From: Paraburkholderia panacisoli
GTDB lineage: Bacteria; Pseudomonadota; Gammaproteobacteria; Burkholderiales; Burkholderiaceae
Direction: 5' to 3'
DNA length: 64,000 nucleotides
Assembly: GCF_008369935.1 (NCBI RefSeq)
Contig: NZ_VTUZ01000044.1
Span: forward strand, 1 to 64,000
The notes under the pieces were generated by a model, which worked only from the letters and a program-made list of their open reading frames with translations, did not search any database and had not been told where the DNA came from. Below, piece by piece: positions 60,017 through 64,000 of the stretch. Numbering within the stretch: the first letter of the stretch is position 1; every line of letters begins with the position of its first letter. Position numbers and translations under genes: made by a program.

Positions 60017-60562
60017 TCAGCCTTCGCGCAGCGAGCGGAATATGTCGCCCGTGTGCAGGCCGAAGCTGCCGGCGGCGCGGTCGGCGAAAAAGAAGCGCAG
60101 CGTCTGTCCGACGGTGGGGAAGGCGATCTCGTCCCACGGAATCTCGTGTTCCTCGAAGAGCTTGACTTCGAGACTTTCCTCGCCGGCGGCGATGTCGAGA
60201 TCGAGCAGTCGCGCCATGTAGAACAGATGCACCTGATGCACATGCGGCACGTTCAGCAGCGAGAAGAGGTTTTGCACCTCGACGCGCGCGCCGGCTTCTT
60301 CCAGCGTTTCGCGCGATGCGGCCTCGGCGGTCGTTTCACCCATTTCCATGAAGCCTGCGGGCAGCGTCCAGTAGCCGTAGCGCGGTTCGATCGCGCGCCG
60401 GCACAGCAGCACCTTGTCGTCCCACACCGGGACGGTGCCGACGACGTTGCGCGGATTCTGATAGTGCACCGTGCCACAACTGCCGCATACGAAGCGCTCG
60501 CGGTTGTCGCCCGGCGGAATGCTCAGACTGACGCCTTGACCGCAGACAGAACAGAATTTCAT
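60017..60562 (-). CDS. NUDIX hydrolase with N-terminal zinc ribbon
   Basis: The 181-residue protein has a zinc ribbon CSVCGQGV...CGSCGTVHYQNP (residues 4-36), then a Nudix domain with the box G-x5-E-x7-REXXEEXG in GFMEMGETTAEAASRETLEE followed by AGA. Enzymes of this type cleave nucleoside diphosphate derivatives such as NADH or ADP-ribose. It is first of the NUDIX-aat-bpt unit. The catalytic metal site is intact. Confidence 0.92.
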   Translation of the reverse strand: MKFCSVCGQGVSLSIPPGDNRERFVCGSCGTVHYQNPRNVVGTVPVWDDKVLLCRRAIEPRYGYWTLPAGFMEMGETTAEAASRETLEEAGARVEVQNLFSLLNVPHVHQVHLFYMARLLDLDIAAGEESLEVKLFEEHEIPWDEIAFPTVGQTLRFFFADRAAGSFGLHTGDIFRSLREG

Positions 60563-61420
60563 AGGATGGGGACGAGAAGGGGTGATGGGAGTTTATCACT
60601 GGGGCGAATGGAAGACCGGCTGTGTGCTCGGCTCAGGCGAGCTTTGGATGCGCGCTGGTGGCTCGCGTTCGGCGGGGTAGTGCACGATGCGCTCGGAGGT
60701 TCGGAGCCGCCAGACGCTCGATGCGCTGGGTCGACGAGTCAGCGGTGTGATGGTGATGGTGGGCTTCTTTCGCTTTTCGCGGGGCTTCAGGCTTGTGGAA
60801 TATCAATGCTGGCCGGTGTCAAGCCTGATAGATCATGCGAAACGCGTTGCGCCTGTCTGTCGATCAAGCCGGCATGCGACACGCCGACATCGTAAGGCCG
60901 ATATCGAACTGGACTTCGTTCGCATCGGCATCAACGCGGACCAGTTCATGCTCTTCGACCTGCGGGAAAAATAGCGCGAGGAAGATGCGCGACGCGTGTA
61001 ACCTGTTGCTGCATCAATTCGGAATGCGAATCGAATTATTTGCAAAGGCTGACAGATGACCGTCCCTTCTTGCACATAAAGGGGAGTGACAAGGATCGTG
61101 CGGGTTCAATGCGCATCGCCGCCTTGTATCGAGTTGTCGCATGCAACGTGGTATCGCCAGCAGGGGGCAGTAGAAAGGCGCGGCTTCCGACGTCAATGCG
61201 CCACGAGCGATGACTCGCGGGAATTAACGTAGTCCATCGTCGCAAAATTGCGCCACAAAACGAAAAATTAGTGGCGGTCTGCGGGAGGAGAACTTGGAAA
61301 GGGCAACATGCCAGTGCGGTGCGGGACTGTCTCGCCGCGTTACCGGATACAGCACGGTGCCACTAACGCACAAAACAAAAAAGGCTTACACGCCAATGCG
61401 TTGTAAGCCTTTGATCTGCT
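60563..61420. other. long intergenic region, no gene supported
   Basis: Frames exist on both strands (for example one ending IELDFVRIGINADQFMLFDL at 60905-60974) but are short, compete with each other and lack ribosome binding sites. That stretch may be the tail of a lost gene. The region includes the initiator tRNA terminator at its right end. Confidence 0.45.
61380..61412 (-). terminator. terminator of the initiator tRNA
   Basis: An 11-bp stem (AAAGGCTTACA / TGTAAGCCTTT) with an 11-nt loop and, on the minus strand, a following T run (TTTTTT) begins 9 bp after the tRNA 3' end. Confidence 0.8.
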
Positions 61421-61497
<77 letters not shown>

Positions 61498-61785
61498 TCC
61501 GTCGAAGAAAAGATTATAGAACAACCTCGATGCCGATGCAATACCTATTTAAGAATCGGCTTCATTTCACGCCTAGGACGGCGCGGTAAGTCGCGCGCGG
61601 CAATCCCAGTTCCGCACTCCGAAGCGGCGGCACGGATTAACGGCATCGGCCGACCTCGCGCATATCCAAACGCAAAAGCCGCTATCAGACGCTGCGCTAG
61701 AATTCAGGTTCTCTTCACGCTCGCCCCGCTGCAGTCTCAACGGACAACAGCGAGCGCCCCAACCCTTACCTTGCTCTGAACCCCC
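61498..61785. other. divergent promoter region
   Basis: It lies between the initiator tRNA (minus) and the UPF0303 gene (plus). No gene seen. Confidence 0.5.
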
Positions 61786-62283
61786 ATGGATATCGCTCAC
61801 GACCTGCAGGTCATTGCCGCTCAGGAACAAGCGCTGGTGTTCCCTCAATTCGACGCCGACCGCGCCTGGCAAATCGGCGCCTATCTTCACGAGATCGCCA
61901 AGGCGCGGGGCATCGCCGCGGCCATCGACGTTCGCACCTTCGGTCAGCCGCTGTTCTTCAGTCTGCTCGCCGGCGCGACGCCCGATAACGTCGATTGGGC
62001 GCGTCGCAAAGGCAACACGGTCGCGCATTTCCGCCGCAGTTCGTATGCGATCGGCCTGAAGATGCAGCAGGCGGGCAGCACGCTCGCCGACAAGCACGGC
62101 CTGCCCGCCACGGAATACGCGTCGCATGGCGGCGCGTTCCCGTTGACGGTGGCAAGCGCGGGCGTCATCGGTTCGATCACGGTGTCCGGCCTGCCGCAGC
62201 GCGCCGATCATGAGCTGGTGGTGGAGGCGCTGTGCGCGCATCTCGGTCACGACTACAGCAAGCTCGCGCTCGCAAAGGCCTGA
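61786..62283 (+). CDS. UPF0303 (haem-degrading-like domain) protein
   Basis: The 165-residue protein matches UPF0303/DUF336-like proteins: LVFPQFDADRAWQIGAYLHE, ARGIAAAIDVRTFGQPLFFS, NVDWARRKGNTVAHFRRSSY, HGGAFPLTVASAGVIGSITV and SGLPQRADHELVVEAL. The family folds like the haem-binding HbpS/GlcG proteins, but its biological role is not established. The SMR transporter gene starts 4 bp after its stop, so the two are co-transcribed. Confidence 0.9.
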   Translation: MDIAHDLQVIAAQEQALVFPQFDADRAWQIGAYLHEIAKARGIAAAIDVRTFGQPLFFSLLAGATPDNVDWARRKGNTVAHFRRSSYAIGLKMQQAGSTLADKHGLPATEYASHGGAFPLTVASAGVIGSITVSGLPQRADHELVVEALCAHLGHDYSKLALAKA

Positions 62284-62287
62284 GGCG

Positions 62288-62626
62288 GTGCGGGTGCCTC
62301 CCTATGCATTGCTCGCCATCGCCATCGTCGCCGAAGTAATTGCGACCTCGGCGATGCGGGCATCGGACGGTTTCTCGAGGCTGCTGCCCTCAGCGGTTGT
62401 CGTGCTCGGTTACGGCGTCGCGTTCTATTGCCTGTCGCTGACGCTCAGGAGCATTCCAGTCGGCATCGTCTACGCAGTGTGGTCCGGCGCGGGCATCGTG
62501 CTGATCACGCTGGTCGCGCTCGTGCTCTACCGCCAGGTGCCGGACGTGCCCGCGATCATCGGGCTTGGACTGATCGTGGCCGGCGTCGCGGTCTTGAACA
62601 TCTTTTCGAAGATGCAGGCGCATTGA
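62288..62626 (+). CDS. small multidrug resistance (EmrE/SMR) family transporter
   Basis: The 112-residue protein has four membrane helices. The essential Glu of the SMR family is in helix 1 (LAIAIVAEVIATSAMRAS); helix 3 has the conserved PVGIVYAVWSGAGIVLITLV, and helix 4 has PAIIGLGLIVAGVAVLN. It starts at GTG 62288, 4 bp after the UPF0303 gene. It would export cationic compounds or guanidinium-like substrates as a proton antiporter dimer. Confidence 0.92.
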   Translation: MRVPPYALLAIAIVAEVIATSAMRASDGFSRLLPSAVVVLGYGVAFYCLSLTLRSIPVGIVYAVWSGAGIVLITLVALVLYRQVPDVPAIIGLGLIVAGVAVLNIFSKMQAH

Positions 62627-62662
62627 CCCGGCGTTAAGCCATGCCATGCGCTTTGCGCAGGC

Positions 62663-63043
62663 TCACTTGCAGCGCACGATCATCGAGCGGTTTTTCACGT
62701 TGGCCGATACGACGTTCGTGACGCTGCCGCCCGCCGTGCCGCCTTCGTCGTTATCTTTCGACACGATCTCGTAGCCGGTCGCGCCGCATGCTTTGCCGGC
62801 CTGCACGTAGCAGGAAGCCCAACTGGACGCGGCGTCGGCGCCGCTGCAATTCACCGCGAAGCCGGTCTGGCCGTTCGGCAGGTTGATCAACGACGTGGTG
62901 TTCGACGATGCACAGCCAGCGAGGCCCGCGCCCAGCAGCACGGCAGCGGGCAGGGCGGCCGACAGGCCCATTCCGCGGACCAGGGCAAGCGCGGCGCCGG
63001 AGCGCAAGGGGCCAGGGCGGCGCGTTCGCGTCATGAAATGCAT
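62663..63043 (-). CDS. small lipoprotein of unknown function
   Basis: The 126-residue precursor starts at ATG 63043 behind AAAGGAAC. Its signal sequence ends in the lipobox LGAGLAGC (Cys about 44). The mature part has four cysteines in NCSGADAASSWASCYVQAGKACGATGY, a pattern also known from small Burkholderia lipoproteins, and ends NRSMIVRCK. Function unknown. Confidence 0.7.
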   Translation of the reverse strand: MHFMTRTRRPGPLRSGAALALVRGMGLSAALPAAVLLGAGLAGCASSNTTSLINLPNGQTGFAVNCSGADAASSWASCYVQAGKACGATGYEIVSKDNDEGGTAGGSVTNVVSANVKNRSMIVRCK

Positions 63044-63109
63044 CGTGATAGTTCCTTTCAGATAGATATATGGAGGCTTGCGGTTCGCGCGTGAGGTGCG
63101 CATCGAAGG

Positions 63110-63301
63110 CTAGGGAGTTTCGATCGTGATGCCTGCCGCGCCGACCTGGCGGCGGCTTTCCGTGCCGCTTTCGCTGGCCGCATCTTCCCAGATGCTGATG
63201 GCTTTCGGAATGTCGATGCCGTGGCTTTCGGCGTACTCGAACCATACGTTGGCCGCATCCGGCTCGGGCAGTTCGTGGTTCTGCAGAAAATATTTTCCCA
63301 T
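63110..63301 (-). CDS. small conserved-looking acidic protein
   Basis: The 63-residue frame starts at ATG 63301 with MGKYFLQNHELPEPDAANVW, continues FEYAESHGIDIPKAISIWED and ends TIETP. It looks like a soluble, helical, acidic protein; I recognise no family. It lies 66 bp upstream of the lipoprotein gene on the same strand. No strong ribosome binding site. Confidence 0.5.
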   Translation of the reverse strand: MGKYFLQNHELPEPDAANVWFEYAESHGIDIPKAISIWEDAASESGTESRRQVGAAGITIETP

Positions 63302-63513
63302 ATTGCGCTCGCTGGTCTCGAAAACGGCGTGTTGCGACGGCACGGACCGTGCCGACCACCGCGTTCGACCGGCACGGCCCAAGCAAGTGCAATCTGCTGG
63401 ATGTCGTGCGCGGTGCGTCGGGCAGAACTTATCCGCGTGCGGGGCGCCTTACTGACTTGTGGTCGGCCACGAATGCATGCGGGCGACCATCCATCGCAAT
63501 GAGGAGAAAGACC

Positions 63514-63783
63514 ATGGCTGAACGGGTCAGCGGCCCCTATCGCGGCTATTACATCAGCGCCGCCGCGCGCCTCGTGCCGGCAATCGACACGCCTGGTGCG
63601 GCCGCGGGCGGCACCTATGTCGGATCGGTAAGCCTCGCCGAACAAGGCCCGGACGATCCGCACCGGATCGAAACCTTACTCGATCTCGGCGGCGAGCAGC
63701 GCTTCGGCAATGAAGAGGAGGCGCTGCTTTTCGTCGAACAGGCGGCGCGCGATTATGTCGATCGTCTGCTGGGCGGGCACTGA
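63514..63783 (+). CDS. small protein of unknown function
   Basis: The 89-residue protein starts at ATG 63514 after GAGGAG. It begins MAERVSGPYRGYYISAAARL, has SVSLAEQGPDDPHRIETLLD and FGNEEEALLFVEQAARDYVD, and looks like a folded cytoplasmic protein with a short beta sheet and a C-terminal helix. I do not recognise a family. The partial gene at the window end begins with a similar YRG motif, which may mean a related pair. Confidence 0.6.
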   Translation: MAERVSGPYRGYYISAAARLVPAIDTPGAAAGGTYVGSVSLAEQGPDDPHRIETLLDLGGEQRFGNEEEALLFVEQAARDYVDRLLGGH

Positions 63784-63949
63784 TGGCGACGCGCAACCCA
63801 CACGAATGCCCCGCCGAATGCGCTGACGAAAGCCGTCCGCGCGCTGGACCGCGGTCCGGACGCGCGAGTACCATAGCGGGGCGACGGCGGCGGGCTTGAC
63901 GGCTCTCGCCGGCGCCGCTCTCCTGCTCGAACCTTCTGATGAGGCGACC

Positions 63950-64000
63950 ATGGAAATACGGTTTCCCGCGGACGCGCCTGCTTACCGCGGTTCCAATCTG
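63950..64000 (+). CDS. partial CDS running off the window end
   Basis: ATG 63950 begins MEIRFPADAPAYRGSNL and is open to the last base (17 codons visible). CGACC precedes the start and no strong ribosome binding site is seen. Too short to identify. Confidence 0.4.
   Translation, partial: MEIRFPADAPAYRGSNL

Noticed and set aside
60833..61075. Frames around 60.8-61.1 kb as a gene
   Set aside because: Short, overlapping on both strands, no ribosome binding site; at most a remnant.

Overview
The window looks like a Burkholderiales genome, most likely Paraburkholderia: high GC, conserved proteins of Burkholderia type (RNase R, RlmB, RpiA, PyrD, Bpt and Aat, a UPF0303 protein), DUF4148-type lipoproteins and tandem tRNA-Leu(CAG) genes. 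It splits into two unlike halves at the tRNA-Leu pair near 33.0-33.4 kb. To the left lies accessory DNA with two-component systems, insertion-sequence scraps, broken genes and a truncated integrase. To the right lies mostly backbone sequence.

Left half. 0.5-2.8 kb: a DUF2950 gene next to a DUF3300 gene interrupted by one in-frame amber codon. 3.0-3.5 kb: IS6-type transposase scraps. 4.7-13.3 kb: an apparent sulfatase module, made of a single-domain receiver, a radical SAM sulfatase-maturating enzyme, a Ser-type sulfatase, a sensor kinase with a substrate-binding-protein-like sensor domain and its FixJ-type regulator, and a DUF2252 protein. Three copies of an 18-bp palindrome precede the units of this module. 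13.3-18.3 kb: a membrane-bound lytic transglycosylase, small lipoproteins, an orphan molybdate-type binding protein and a REP-associated transposase-like protein. 19.0-23.5 kb: a probable maleate-use unit (LysR, MFS transporter, maleate isomerase, 2-hydroxyacid dehydrogenase). 23.8-28.2 kb: a phcBSRQ-like quorum-sensing operon in which phcR has a large internal deletion. 28.2-33.0 kb: gene remnants (IS3, RraA-like, aminotransferase), an AcpA/phospholipase-C-type phosphatase and an integrase broken by expansion of a 7-bp repeat.

Right half. 33.0-38.0 kb: two tRNA-Leu genes, rnr, rlmB and rpiA. 38.4-43.3 kb: a glycosyltransferase, a HigBA-like pair with a damaged toxin, an exopolysaccharide-initiating phosphotransferase and a Crp/Fnr regulator. 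43.9-50.2 kb: a tight operon with a stand-alone carrier protein, an acyl-CoA-dehydrogenase-like flavoprotein, an aminoacyl-tRNA-synthetase-like amino acid:[carrier protein] ligase, a DUF1839 protein and a GH2 beta-mannosidase-like enzyme. I judge this the best candidate for a poorly described pathway: an amino acid would be loaded on the carrier, perhaps oxidised, and passed on, perhaps by DUF1839. 51.4-52.1 kb: a manC relic scrambled by inversions. 52.5-64 kb: a FadR-type regulator, an oxidoreductase, a signal peptidase I, cystine-type ABC parts, pyrD, bpt, aat, a NUDIX hydrolase, initiator tRNA-Met, a UPF0303 protein, an SMR transporter and small unknown genes; the last one runs off the end.
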